From the NCBI GenBank assembly GCA_033239525.1, contig BSYO01000006.1, positions 13,283,319-13,347,318 on the forward strand: a stretch of DNA of 64,000 nt, in the 5' to 3' direction. Shown here one piece after another: positions 32,330 to 43,165 of the stretch. Position 1 is the stretch's first letter; every line of letters starts with the position of its first letter. The notes beneath the pieces are model-generated. The model saw only the letters and a program-made list of their open reading frames with translations. It was not told the DNA's origin and did not search any database. The stretch comes from Nepenthes gracilis. Lineage: Eukaryota; Streptophyta; Magnoliopsida; Caryophyllales; Nepenthaceae. Made by a program: the position numbers and the translations under genes.

Positions 32330-33456
32330 AACCAGGGAATCTCGCCCCAGCAGCATCACATGAAGAACCAACTCGGATGAAGGCATTTGAAGACCTCGGT
32401 CTTCACTGTAGCACAAACCATTCACCTCAAAGGAGAAACATCCAAATGCATCTTAGAACTTACCCTACTCTTCAACCCATCTCTCGGTCATTTGGCATCA
32501 GCACGGTCATTAGATAGAAACAACCATGATCTTGCAGACATCCTGGCCAAAGGTAGTCCTGGGACCTACCCACATCAGCACTTCGGTCGTTTGGCAACTC
32601 GGATCTAATCCGTCGGGCTTATTAACCAAGAAATCGACTTCTATCTGCAGCAGCACCGTGCCCATTTGGCATCTCGGTTCTTTAGGGACTACTAAATCAA
32701 GACACCTTAGCATCGTTCTACAGCTATACCTCGCCATTTCATGGAGAATCAGGCAGGTTTGGCAAGCAGGACAACCAGGTAGAGCATACCACCACCAAAC
32801 GACAAACCTAGACCCAGCTATTCATGTAGTATCAAGCAGGTTTGGCAATCGAGCCCTTTGGATGCTTAGAGGCAGGTTTCCATCGATGTTGGTCCTTTGG
32901 GAACTTTCTGATTACTGCCTGCTTAGCAAAAAGCACGACCTCATCCCACTCAATAGAAGGCCCTTGAAAGCAGGTGGGTGGTTCGGCATCATCACGAAAT
33001 TTCGTTTCCAGAGCAGCCGCCTCATACCCCGTAGGAGGGTCTTCAGGAACATTTCCATGGGCTGCCTGTGAGCAGTAAGGCATTTGCGTTGGCGATAGAG
33101 TCGGGCAATGCTGTGCTTTCAGCTCCACCAGTTTCCTTCGCAAGCGCTCAACATTAGATGCAATCCTACTGGCAGAATTTGGCAATGCCTCCCTAGCAGC
33201 AATCCGGGCCTCAACCTTAGCCATCTTCGATTCCACTTCATCAAATGGTGGAACAATCGAGTCATGGTCCACTACCTCTGCACTAGAGCTGGTCCGCTCA
33301 TCATCCAGAATCACAGCATCAGAGGGAGGAGGCTGGAAATCCATCAGAAACCTGCTAAATGAGCGATCAACTAGAAGCATGCAGTTTTCCTCTCCAGGCC
33401 TCACTGGAAGCTTTGACCTCTGGACAGAACAAGGATCCTTCAATTCAACATTATCT
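32330..33456 (-). pseudogene. LINE-family unit: ORF1 C-terminus-like frame plus non-coding body
   Basis: The 203-residue frame 32832-33443 begins KDPCSVQRSKLPVRPGEEN and has MAKVEARIAAREALPN and a SNVERLRRKLVELKAQH helix, likely coiled coil. Related reading occurs at 63650-64000 (minus: SVQRTKLPVRATEEN) and at 52092-52190 plus 53860-54014 (plus strand). I do not recognise a known domain. Its place before T/G-rich non-coding DNA suggests a divergent ORF1 C-terminus. The non-coding part (32340-32830) matches 54000-54350 in reverse. At about 32330 it is fused to ORF2 instead of to the usual 3' end. Confidence 0.5.
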
Positions 33457-33670
33457 TTTTTTTTGGTAAGTAAGTAAATTGAATTAAATAATTAAAAGTT
33501 TACAAAAATCCTATGTTCTAACCCCCAGTATTAATCAACTTGGAGTAAGAACATAGATACTGGGGCATACCCCAATTAACGGGAGAGAAGATTACAAAAT
33601 ATATGTTTTATCTCCAAGTATTTTGACTTGGATTTAAAACATTAAATGCTAGGGCATACCCTGAGCAAAA
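33457..33670 (-). other. Tandem double 3' stem-loop
   Basis: The outer stem-loop (33511-33556) has arms TATGTTCTAA and TAAGAACATA plus CAACTTGG. The inner one (33601-33643) has arms ATGTTTTATCTCCAAGT and ACTTGGATTTAAAACAT, followed on the element strand by TTTGTAATC and TCTCCC. Each has its own GGGCATACCC-type box (about 33570, 33652). The terminal TTACTTACC and A-tail occur only once, at the very end. Confidence 0.7.
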
Positions 33671-33739
33671 GATACATCAGATGCATTAAAACCTCTAGAA
33701 GTACAACGTACAACCGAAGCAACAAAAAAGAATTTCTTT

Positions 33740-35100
33740 CATAAAAAGGAAAAATGGAACGGCACTGCCAGCTCCGTCCACGTCAGTATGCAACTCACAA
33801 CTTAGCTCCGGCTTGACCACACTACAGCCACTCCGTCCATAGGGAATACAAAAAGCAGTTAGGCCTCTTGATATCAACTCCGTCCCATGTGGACGCAACT
33901 CCGTCCAATTTGCACTTAAGGCACTCCGGATAGAAAACGCCAAAGTCAGCTCCGTCCTCATAGCCATATACTCACAAATTTCTCCGACCTGAACACACCA
34001 AGTCCACTCCGGATCATTGTTCAAGTAAACGACAAAAAATGAAAAGAGCTCCGTTTGCATAATAAAAGTGCTCCGCCTTGAAAAAGCACTCCGTCTTTTC
34101 CTGAAAATATGCACTCCGTCCAAAGGATTTCGTACTCCGTCCAAAGGATTCCGCCTTTTGAGGTAAAAGCACTTTTTTTTTGAGGTAAAAGCACTCCGCC
34201 AATAAAGAAGCACTCCGTCTTTTACAAGACACTCCGTCTTTTAAGGAAGCCCTCCGTCATTTCAATAAGCACTCCGTCCAAAGAACACCGGCCATTAAAG
34301 GTAAGAGTACTCCATCCTTTACGAAAACACACCGGTCTTTAAGAGGCACCAATCAAGTCCGGCCTTAAATCACTCCGGCATTTAAGCGACAAATCACTCC
34401 GGCTTCCAAGAGCGAAACTCAACTCCGGTTTTTGAAAGGCACAAGGCCACTCCGCCTCAAAAGACGCAAGTCCAGTCCAGCCTTCAAGACACACTTGAAA
34501 CGCAGCTCCAATTCGGCACAATAAAAGCCACTCCGGCTTTTAAGAGGCATAATGCCACTTCGGCCTTAAGGAGCACAAGGCCACTCCGTCCCTCAAGCCT
34601 CTTTTACTCCGGCTTTCAAGACGCACAAATTAGTTTCGGCCTTCAAGGCGCTACAATTCACTCTGGCTTTCAAAATGCGCAAGGCAACTCCGGCATCAAG
34701 CACTCCGGTCTTTTTGAGGCACAAATCAACTCCGGCCTTAAATCACTCCGACAATTAAGCGACAAATCACTCCAGCTTCCAAGAGCGAAACTCAACTCCG
34801 GTTTTTGAGAAGCACAAGGACACTCCGGCCTCAAAAGAAGCAAGTCCAGTCCAGCCATCAAGATACAGAAGTCACTTCGTCTTGAAAGAGAGCGTAAATC
34901 CCTCCGTCCTTCAAGAAGCACAAGGGCACTTCAATCAAATGGACACCGGACTCATCAAGCCACTCCGTCCACCAATGTGCTAAAGGCCATATTTTTTTTT
35001 CTCGCTGCAAAGCCACTCAGGCCTTGAGTGGATAAACTGCACGCCGGCCTTACCTCTCACAAGGCCACTCCGGCCTTTATGCCCAAGGACGGAGCATAAA
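33740..35100 (-). repeat. CACTCCG/CGGAGTG array
   Basis: Dozens of CTCCGTC or CTCCGGC words separated by 15-35 bp of A-rich or AAG-containing spacer. It is an irregular array rather than an exact tandem repeat. A segment of about 140 bp is present twice with few differences (34358-34497 and 34727-34868), showing some block duplication. The same array type occurs at 38620-39480 (minus) and 16160-16510 (plus), always upstream of the 3' stem-loop on the element strand. Confidence 0.8.
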
Positions 35101-35189
35101 GGCAATACCACACTTCCAGCACTTCCAGCAGCCAAACCACCAGCAGGAACAACTCAACCAACCCACATCCAACACAGCAGTTGCAGGTT

Positions 35190-38100
35190 TTCATGTATGA
35201 GAAATCTAGTTTTTCTTGGAAGCAGCTTTACGCCATCTCCTAGACTTGAACTGTAGCTAGGGTTCTTCAGTCGGGATCTTAAATGCCTTACCATGAAGAC
35301 CAGCCAAAAATTCAAATTGGTTACAATTTTGGATAACCGAAAAGCTCGTTGTCGTTTTCAACAAGGAAGCTAGGAATCCAAAGACAACCTTTTCATCCTC
35401 GGGAGAGAATGAGGCACTATGGGCACGAGAGGTGTCACCGACACTACTAATTGGAAAGCAATCAAATAAGCATCGGGGAAACCCTTTATCTCGCCGGGCC
35501 AACGGAAAGGCCGAGAGAAACTTACATTTGCTCTCATCATTTACATCCCGCCAAAGACTGCTCAGAAATCCATCACAAGGTTCCTATGCTCGGAAGTGTG
35601 GCTTTTAATAGTTGACGAGAGCCATCCGAGTCCAGGAGCTACCGGAGAGCCAAAAGCAAATGATTCCTTCTCGATTAACACAGGATCCTCAACCAAGCAA
35701 AACGGCATCCGAAACAAGAATAGGGTCTCGATCGACGACTGATCCGAGTCCATGACTACCATCCAGGCATCCTTCTTGTCCACAATGCTAGGCATTGCTT
35801 GTACTTCTGAAGAGCCAACCAGGGAGTGTTTTTGAATGATCCTCGATGTTGATTCGGGGGTAAAATCAGGATCTACCACCGCAATTGGACCCGAATCATG
35901 ATGATCAGGCGGGTCAGCAAGGGGTCCAAGAAAAGAGCCAATAGCCGGAACACCCTCCAACAGGCCAAACCCATCCAACTCATGGCACGGGAGTAGATCA
36001 TCCAGCTGATGATGCACGGTCAGACCAGATAAAGTTGGGTTATGGTAGGAACACGGGAGAGCAGCAGCACCAGAGTCCGAGTGAGCAGGTAGGACACCCT
36101 TAACATCACTCCTAGCCAGATTTGTCACCTGAGAAGAGATTGAGCTGTCAACATCACCACGATTTGTGTTATTTGACAGCTTCACATCCGAAACTCTAGG
36201 ATCCTGGAGGAGCGAGAGGGAATTGCATTCCCCAGGTTCAATCTGCAAAATTGTACTGACTTTACACCCAGTAGGAGAGGGAGCCTTCATATTCTCAAGC
36301 CTTCTGATGTCACCAAGAGCATCAATCTCTTCCTCATGAAAACCCGAGGGTTTGCCTGCAGAAGGAGCAGAATTATAGCCCTAAGCCAAAGGTCTCTTTG
36401 CAATCTCATCTTCCAAAGGCCCACCAGGTTCTACATCCACAATAGATGGATATGAATCCGATACAGATTTAGACACCTCGTTAGGGTTGGAAAGTGTCCT
36501 TGCCTTGCATTGGGCAACAGAATGACCAGATTTCTTACAGGAAGCACAACGGGGCGATTTCCAATGGTACTTGACCCCAACCTCCACGATCCGGGCTGAA
36601 CCTGCATCAGACGCCTGATCATAGTTTAATCTAATTTTTGAGGGGAGAGGACCCCCACCGACCACCTCCACACATACCCGAGCGTATTGCAGCTGCTCCA
36701 TTCACGCAGTGCTGGGATCCAAAAGAAGAGGTTTGCCTATCCCACTGGCAATCCAGCTGAGGCCTAAGGGAGTCCAAAAATCAATGGGAACATTAAATAA
36801 TGTAACCCAAATTGGGAAGTTTTTGAGATCGTCCTTAGATAAAGTCATGCCCGGACTCCAACGTTTAAGGAACATAGATTTCCTACCAAAGGTCCAAGGC
36901 CCAGATGCCAGACAAGAGGACATCTGAGCAGCAGACGCGAATCGGAAGATGAAAAAACCACTTTCATTAATAGCAACATGCCTTAAACCAAATCGAGCCC
37001 AGATTTTTCGAGCAATGGTGCTAACAGCATGGAAAGGCAGTACCTTATTGACAAAATACCCGATAAGAGTAGCCTCCCGCCATTGTAGGACTGTATAACA
37101 ACATCAGGAGGGGAAAGGTAACAACATCCACGTCGACTGAAGGGGGCGGAAAATAATGAAGCTGAGAATCAGCCTTGCTATCTGAGATCTGAACAACAGC
37201 AGCCCAAGAGGGCTGGGGAGGAGACTGCCGCATCCCAGAAGGTGAATGTGAAGTACCATGGAAGGCAATAGGGACGGAAGCAATAGAACCATCAGACAGA
37301 GGGACAGCCTCCACTCCCTCCGAGATTAAGCCCATATGCTCAGAAGGCGGCGACCCCAAACACCGGTCAGCAACCCCAGCATCTTGCATGATGGGCGAGC
37401 AAACCAGAGTCTGCAAGGATTCTAAGAAAATGGCATCACGACCAGAGGATTTGAGCTGACCGACTTTCTGTAGTGAAGGGAAAGAAAGAGCTGCGGCCGG
37501 AAGATGCTGCTGGGATGGGGCTCTGTTGCAGCTGGACTTTGAAGTTTTTGGACTATGGAGCTGAAGAGCCGCATTCTCTTGCTTGCTAAATGCAGCTATG
37601 AAGATCCCGATGTTATTCTTTGAAATGGGCCGGGCTGATGTTACTATGGCGTGCTTCTTGGAATTCTGCTGGTTTGTTGATCCAGATTTTGAAGGTGCAA
37701 TATCAAATTGGTTTATCAATGTATGTCGAGAGATGCATCGCAGCTCATTTAGGATAATGAGCAGACTGGCGATTCTGCGGTGGTATTTTGTGCTTTTGCC
37801 TAGAAAATGAGATTCTCCCTCGGTGATGGTGATGGCTATTTCTGCTGTTTGGATTTAGCAGGAATTGGAACTTTAATTTTGTCTAGGAATTGCTTTTGAG
37901 TGATTCGCTTGTATTGTATGATAACTAGCAATTTTGCCCTTTAGCTGGTTTCATGGGTTGTATCAAAGTGCTCGGGGCATGCCCTAGCTTTTTTGGATTA
38001 TCCTGAAGTCGGAAAAACACTTGGTGATAATTCCTTATTTGTAAATTTTTTCTCCCATAAATCCAAATCACTTACTTACCAAAAAAAAAGAAGGGAAAGA

Positions 38101-38230
38101 AAGAGAGGGATTAGAGAGAGCCAAAGAGGAGAGATCGAGCGACAGATGCAGGCCAAGGGGAGGGTCTGGGTCTCCTCCTCCATCTGAGGGCCGGCCATGG
38201 GCGCCGACAGAGAACACGGCACCCAAATCT
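35190..38230 (-). pseudogene. LINE ORF1 (DUF4283 and zinc knuckle) of the second half-LINE
   Basis: It probably starts with MAGPQMEEETQTLPL near 38200 and is interrupted by the insertion at 37491-38089. It continues in frame 37045-37719, shifts, and gives GPWTFGRKSMFLKRW and FPIWVTLFNVPIDFW (DUF4283, 36702-36923). A TGA stop follows at about 36700, then MEQLQYARVCVEV and the knuckle CASCKKSGHSVAQC (36500-36545, intact). The tail region runs 35562-36290 and 35257-35502, and after a stop ends FKSRRWRKAASKKN at about 35195. This basic end corresponds to that of the ORF1 at 21470. Several stops make it a pseudogene. Confidence 0.8.
37491..38089 (+). mobile_element. Short hairpin-tail element (599 bp) inside ORF1, with TSD
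   Basis: GAAGGGAAAGAAAGAG (37475-37490 and 38090-38105) is an exact 16-bp TSD. The body is T/G-rich and non-coding. The 3' end has CTCGGGGCATGCCCTAGC, a stem-loop (37993-38034, arms GGATTATCCTGAAGTC and ACTTGGTGATAATTCC) and CACTTACTTACC plus A. It is oriented opposite to its host element and is younger than it. Confidence 0.85.
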
Positions 38231-38327
38231 CCCCTGCGAGGGAACAAAATTCAAACAGCAAAATTTGAAAACCTAGAGAGGGACGAGAGTTTCTCTCTCT
38301 AACATGATATAAATCATGTTATAAATC

Positions 38328-39480
38328 TTTTTTTTTGGTAAGTAATTAATTGTATTAAAATGTAAATAAAACTGTACAAACATATATGTTTTTTACCAAG
38401 TGTTTTACTGACTTAGAAAAAGAGACATAGAAAACAGGAAAACCCAAAAAAGTAAGACACAGGAGTCTTAAATAAAATACTACACAGATGGAATCAGCCA
38501 TTGGGACTCAGAACCACAACTGCCAGCAGTACTTAACAGGAGGACGCTACTTCAGCACTAGGTGAACCATGCCACGTCAGCATATCCTCATGTAAAGATC
38601 AAACGAGCAAAGAAGCATAAACCACTCCGTCCACCTATTGGTGAAGCAATGGAACTTCAGAAATGATCACAAAGTGGTCACTCCGGCCAAGAAGATCCAC
38701 TCCGTCCAAGAGGAGCATCAAGCACTCCGACCAGCAAGGCACACAAACCACTCTGTCCTTCCTATTAGAGAAGCAAAGGGACTCCGGAATGTTCGCAAGG
38801 TGGACACTCTAGATTTTTGAACACCCGATAAAGCTGTTCCGGCTTTAGGAGCTCCGTATAAAAGGAAGCTCTCCAGCCAAGCTCGAACAAATACGCACTC
38901 CAAATTCCGGAGTCCACGAGAGCGCCGGATAAAACAGCGAACAAAAAGACACTCCGGAATCCAGAGTTCACAGAACAGCGACTGAAACCGCCAAAAATTT
39001 TTTTTTTTTAAGAAGCACAAAAAGAAAGAAGGAAAACACTCTGGAAATGGGGTCCTCAAAAGCAAAAGCACTCCGAAAACCGGAGTCCTCAAAAGCCAGG
39101 CCAAAACTCTCTCTTTTTTTTTTCAATAAGAGCTCAGAAAGAAAACAACCTGGATCCGGAGTCCCCAAAGGCAAAAGCACTCCAGAAGCCGGAGACCATG
39201 AAAACGCAGAAACAAACAGCGCACAAAAAACACTCAGGAAACCGGAGTTTACACACCAAAATTTTTTTTTTAAGAAGAACAGAAAAAAGAAGGAAACACT
39301 CCGGAATCGGAGTCCTCTGAAGCAAAAGCACTCCAGAAGCCGGAGTCCTCAAAGCCAGGCTAAAACCCCCTTTTTTTTGGCACGGGAAAAAAGAAAGACA
39401 ACAAAACGCTCCAGATCCGGAGTCCTCAGAAGCAAAAGCACTTTGGAATCCGGAGTCCTCAAGTGCTAACAACTCCGGAT
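38328..39480 (-). mobile_element. Short hairpin-tail element with CACTCCG array (minus strand)
   Basis: The 3' end at 38328 is TTGGTAAGTAATTAATTG in reverse (AATTACTTACC on the element strand). A degraded stem-loop lies at 38383-38430. The body (38620-39480) is an array of CACTCCGG/CTCCGTCC words with poly-T interruptions (39000, 39115, 39260, 39370). Frames in the array (for example 38718-39104, 39047-39469) are low-complexity repeats, not genes. The right boundary and TSD are unclear. Confidence 0.6.
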
Positions 39481-39845
39481 TCATGTCACATCCTCCAATT
39501 TTCAACCGAAAATCTAGTCATCCGAGTGCAAGTTGGAGCAAGGAATGTTCCACCTATCCAAAATTCACCTGTCCTGCACATTAGCTACACTATGGGATGC
39601 CTCAATCTTCCCCCGGACTGCCGCAGAAATCTGGGTAACCAGTTAGGTTACGTTAAGGATCCCCGAATCCTTAAACATACGATGATTCCTCTCTTTCCAG
39701 ATGAAATAGACGGAAGCAGCAAGTGTAAGGCGGAATGAAAATGCTTTGAGATTTTTGCCCTTCCACCGTTTAGCTGCCCACAATATGTTTGTATTCCAAT
39801 TAGGGTGGGGCCATCTACACCTGGCTTTGTGGCGCATTTGGTCAG
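39481..39845 (-). pseudogene. LINE ORF2 C-terminal fragment
   Basis: Minus frame 39643-39837 reads WAAKRWKGKNLKAFSFRLTL, then YFIWKERNHRMFKDS, the conserved end of plant L1 ORF2. It matches 30240-30130 and 50429-50700 (minus). It is a short relic. 39481-39640 holds no other gene. Confidence 0.75.
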
Positions 39846-41539
39846 AACACGAATAACAACGAAAGGTGATTTCTAACTAAAGCAAGAGCCTAAAGCAATA
39901 ACCACCATGCATGGCCCAACATAGTGCTCTTTGATGACTCCATTGGCTGGACACCTTTCCAGGTTCTTCAGCACCTCGGACAGTTTTCAGCCCCTCGGCT
40001 AAGTCACGTCGGAAGGAGACATGATAGGATGGACGGGCACTAACCCTTCCCGCCAGCAGGAGACACAAGTCACTGCAGCTTCACATGGCCAGCAACTAGC
40101 AGCGCATCAGTAAATCCATTGGCCGCACTGTTGCTAGCCACAGCACCGATCCACTTTAGCACCTCGGAAGGAAAACCATCCCCGACACACAGCCGCACAC
40201 CACCAATCAGCAAGAAGAGAAACTGCATCATACCTTCAACACATACACGTCAGTAGCCATTAAGTGCATCTTCAAGGACATTGAGAATGCTGGAATACAA
40301 CAAAAAAAATAGCAACCCAACTCCACACAGCGGCAGCAGCAAAACCGACCAGCAAGAGATAGGATGCAGTTCTATATTATACAGTTTTTAGCTAGAGGCT
40401 CACTACGATCATCATAAGGCATCATCTTACTCTAAATAATAATTGAAAAAGAGCCCTAGCTTAACTAAAAACAACGAACAGCATATACACTCTGAACTGC
40501 TGCATGACCAGCAGTCTGTAACTTCTTCAGCCCGAAGGAGGCAGCTTCAGAGTGGGAAAGAGCAACTGTCTATATGCATCAATACATACCGCTAGAGCAT
40601 CAGCTATGTGAAAGCACCAACTTTTGCCCGCACCTGTATGGGAACTTCGAAACCACCACCAGCTTACAGCAACACCATCAACCGAATTACTAGGTACAAA
40701 TTCATTCCAACAGCATTGCATCAGTAACAGTGCACTTCCACATCGACGAGATCAGCAGCAAATCTCCTCAGTATTCAGCAAACTGATGAATGATCTCAGA
40801 GCACAGTCCTTGGCAATTTCAAACCATACATTGTTCTACCGATTGGTTACAAACCAAATAAGGAAAGACTTACACTTCGCTAGACCTGTAGCAGCCCTTG
40901 GCATATGAATACCATTACCTCCCAACAAATCAACAGCATTACTCTGAGCACCAGGAGCAAAGTTCAATCACAAATCTTCAACTATACTTCTTCAGCAGCT
41001 CACTGCCACAGCAAGCAAAATAGGAGAAGAGCATCATTATTAGGGTCGTTTCGAATTTAACCAGCTCGAAGCTCTCAGCTGACGAGGCCCAGCAACTATA
41101 ATCTGAGAACTAGGAGAGTTAACCCTTGACATGACCCTGACATGGCAGATCAGCTCAATATCCCACTCATGACCAACATATGAACAAAACAGTCAACTGT
41201 CACTACACTCAGCAGATTTCCAACCCAGCTTACAATCTGAATCCATCTCAATGAGGACAGCCAGATTGTAGCATCTTTACTCTGCATCAAAGCAGATATA
41301 ATCTCATCCCTACTAGAACTACAAATGGAGCAGCTCGGTGATTCAGGACAATAAGGCCAACAGCAGATCCGGATCAGAAGGATTGTATCCCGTCAAACAG
41401 CGGTTATTGCCCTCTTCGATACCGCATCCTCAAGATTTGGAACATCCACGTCATGGACCTCTCCCCTCTCCACGGCATGATGATCCATTATGATCAATAA
41501 TCGCATCCTTAGATGATACTACAGCACTCAGGCAAACTG
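39846..41539 (-). other. A/C-rich non-coding LINE body (minus-strand element)
   Basis: The composition mirrors the T/G-rich bodies of plus-strand copies, so it is read as the non-coding part downstream of the ORF1 at 41540-42530. No motif, RNA gene or 3' stem-loop is seen here. Open frames are short. Confidence 0.45.
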
Positions 41540-42530
41540 CTACCTGCCTTTCAGATGATGCACAATTACACAGCAGACCCGCTTCAAGTATATGGCCCGG
41601 AAAAGGTTCAGGCGACTCAGTAAAAGGCGAAGCAGGGGCAAGGCAGGAGATGGGCTATGTTCTTGAACATCTAATTTGAGCTCACAAACCACATCAGCAA
41701 GCTTCAACGAAAGGGGCTTCAAATCAGAGTCACAAAGAAATTCAGCCGCAGGTTGTAGCTGATCAATAACACCAACCAACTGACCATCACCAACAACGGG
41801 AGAAGTTAAGGATTCCATAGTTGAGCCAACCTTCAATCTGCATGCTAGTGCCATCCCATAATAGGGGACAATAATCAAATCCTCCTGCTTTTTGCATGAA
41901 GGGGGGGAACCAAATGGGACTTTTTGATTATGCCCAAATGTTCGGCGATCCCCGCACTTGACTGGTTTCCATTGATACACAACAGACACCTCAACATGTG
42001 ACTCCAGTCCCATGAATGAATTGTGCACCGGGCACAACTTAATTCTGGAGGGCAAGTCAACGTCAGCCCTCACCTCGACACAAACCCGAGCAAAGTTCAA
42101 TCGTTCCATTTTGATTGTGTGAGAATCCAGTTGAATTGGCTTTCCCACAGTGCTAGCAATCTAGCTGAGCCCCAACAGAGTCCAATACTCCACTGGCACA
42201 TTAAACAAGTTTATCCACACCAGAAATGTTTTATGCCCCTCTTTTGAAAGGGGCATGCCAACCCTCCATTGCTTGAGGAATAAAACACATCCAGCAAATA
42301 CTCAAGGGTCATTAGCTAGGCATTTTTCCATCAGCTTAACTGATAAAAAACGAAAGAAATGAAAACCATTATCATTCCCCGCAATGTGGCGAATACCAAA
42401 GTGGGCCCAAATTTTCCGAGCTATAGCATTTACAGCATTAAAAGGCAAAGAATTCTCATAAAAATAACCTACTTAGGTTGCCCCCCACACAGCCTCACCA
42501 TGATTGAGAACATCAAAAGGCGGGGTGATA
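41540..42530 (-). pseudogene. LINE ORF1 fragment with damaged zinc knuckle
   Basis: Minus strand 42530-42180 gives VGYFYENSLPFNAVNAIARK, KIWAHFGIRHIAG, VLFLKQWRVGMPLSKEGH and INLFNVPVEYW: DUF4283 with stops. The open part 41540-42148 continues GKPIQLDSHTIKMERLNF and ARVCVEV. The knuckle reads KCGDRRTFGHNQ: the second cysteine is arginine and the last is missing. A tail of about 140 residues is not similar to anything I recognise. It meets a plus-strand ORF2 piece head to head at 42530. Confidence 0.75.
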
Positions 42531-43165
42531 TGGAAAACATGCTCCCTACCTCCCTAATACTCGGATTAGTGATATTGTTCGTTGGACGGCCTCTACCGAG
42601 GGACATTTTTCGAGCTACTCTACCTATTACCTCTTCCATCCTCCAAAGGAGAAAATGCCCTGGGCCACTCTAGTATGGGGTCCCTCCCACATTCCCACAT
42701 ATGCTTTCACTCTATGGCTAGCCATTAGATGTAGACTTAACACTCTTGATTGTATTCGCAGCATCACCAATATATCTACCAAATACACTTTTTGCAATAC
42801 AGGGTATGAAAACCATAATCACCTTTTTTTCTCCTGCCCCTATTCGTCTTCCTTATGGCATATAATCCGGTGACGGGTGGGTACCCAATGGCCTTACCCT
42901 GAATGGTTCCAAAATATTCTTTAGGCTACAAATCAATGGAAAGGCGTAAACTTGCGGCCCATTCTAAACGCTTAACCCTTGCGGCCACGGTTTATTTTCT
43001 CCGAAGGAGTGTAACAATCGTATATTTCAAAAACTCTCCTCTCCGTGACACCACCCTTTTATATTCCCATATTTTTAATGTTATCCAAAATAAACCGAAA
43101 GTTCATCTTGATACTTCCAGAGGGGTGGATCGATCCTTCTTGATTTGTTTGGGACATCTAGGTGT
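42525..43165 (+). pseudogene. LINE ORF2 C-terminal fragment (zf-RVT region)
   Basis: Plus strand frames give DIFRATLPITSSILQRRKCP, VWGPSHIPTYAFTLWLAIRC, CNTGYENHNHLFFSCPYSSS (zf-RVT with H and C residues), AHSKRLTLAATVYF and HLDTSRGVDRSFLI. It parallels the end of 30019-30600 (minus). Frame shifts occur near 42660 and 42900. 43165-43300 is the region after the ORF2 stop. Confidence 0.8.

Larger units (their letters stand above)
33457..38300 (-). mobile_element. Second ORF1-bearing half-LINE (minus strand), with a nested insertion
   Basis: Read on the minus strand: 5'UTR from about 38300, ORF1 (about 38190-35190, interrupted by 37491-38089), T/G-rich part, CGGAGTG array (35100-33740), a stem-loop, a second stem-loop, and TTTACTTACTTACC plus A at 33457. 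No ORF2 motifs occur between ORF1 and the 3' end. This is the same plan as 19755-23427. A TSD was not convincing (AACATTATC versus AACATGATA). Confidence 0.65.

Noticed and set aside
33740..35100. CRISPR array or plant satellite
   Set aside because: Spacing and units are irregular, the region is eukaryotic, and the array is part of a retroelement with a 3' tail.
38300..38330. TSD of the half-LINE 33457-38300
   Set aside because: AACATTATC and AACATGATA at the two ends agree only in part; not enough to claim.
39047..39505. Repeat proteins in the CACTCCG array (both strands)
   Set aside because: Frames on both strands follow the DNA repeat; no start context and no relatives among the other arrays in the same frame.
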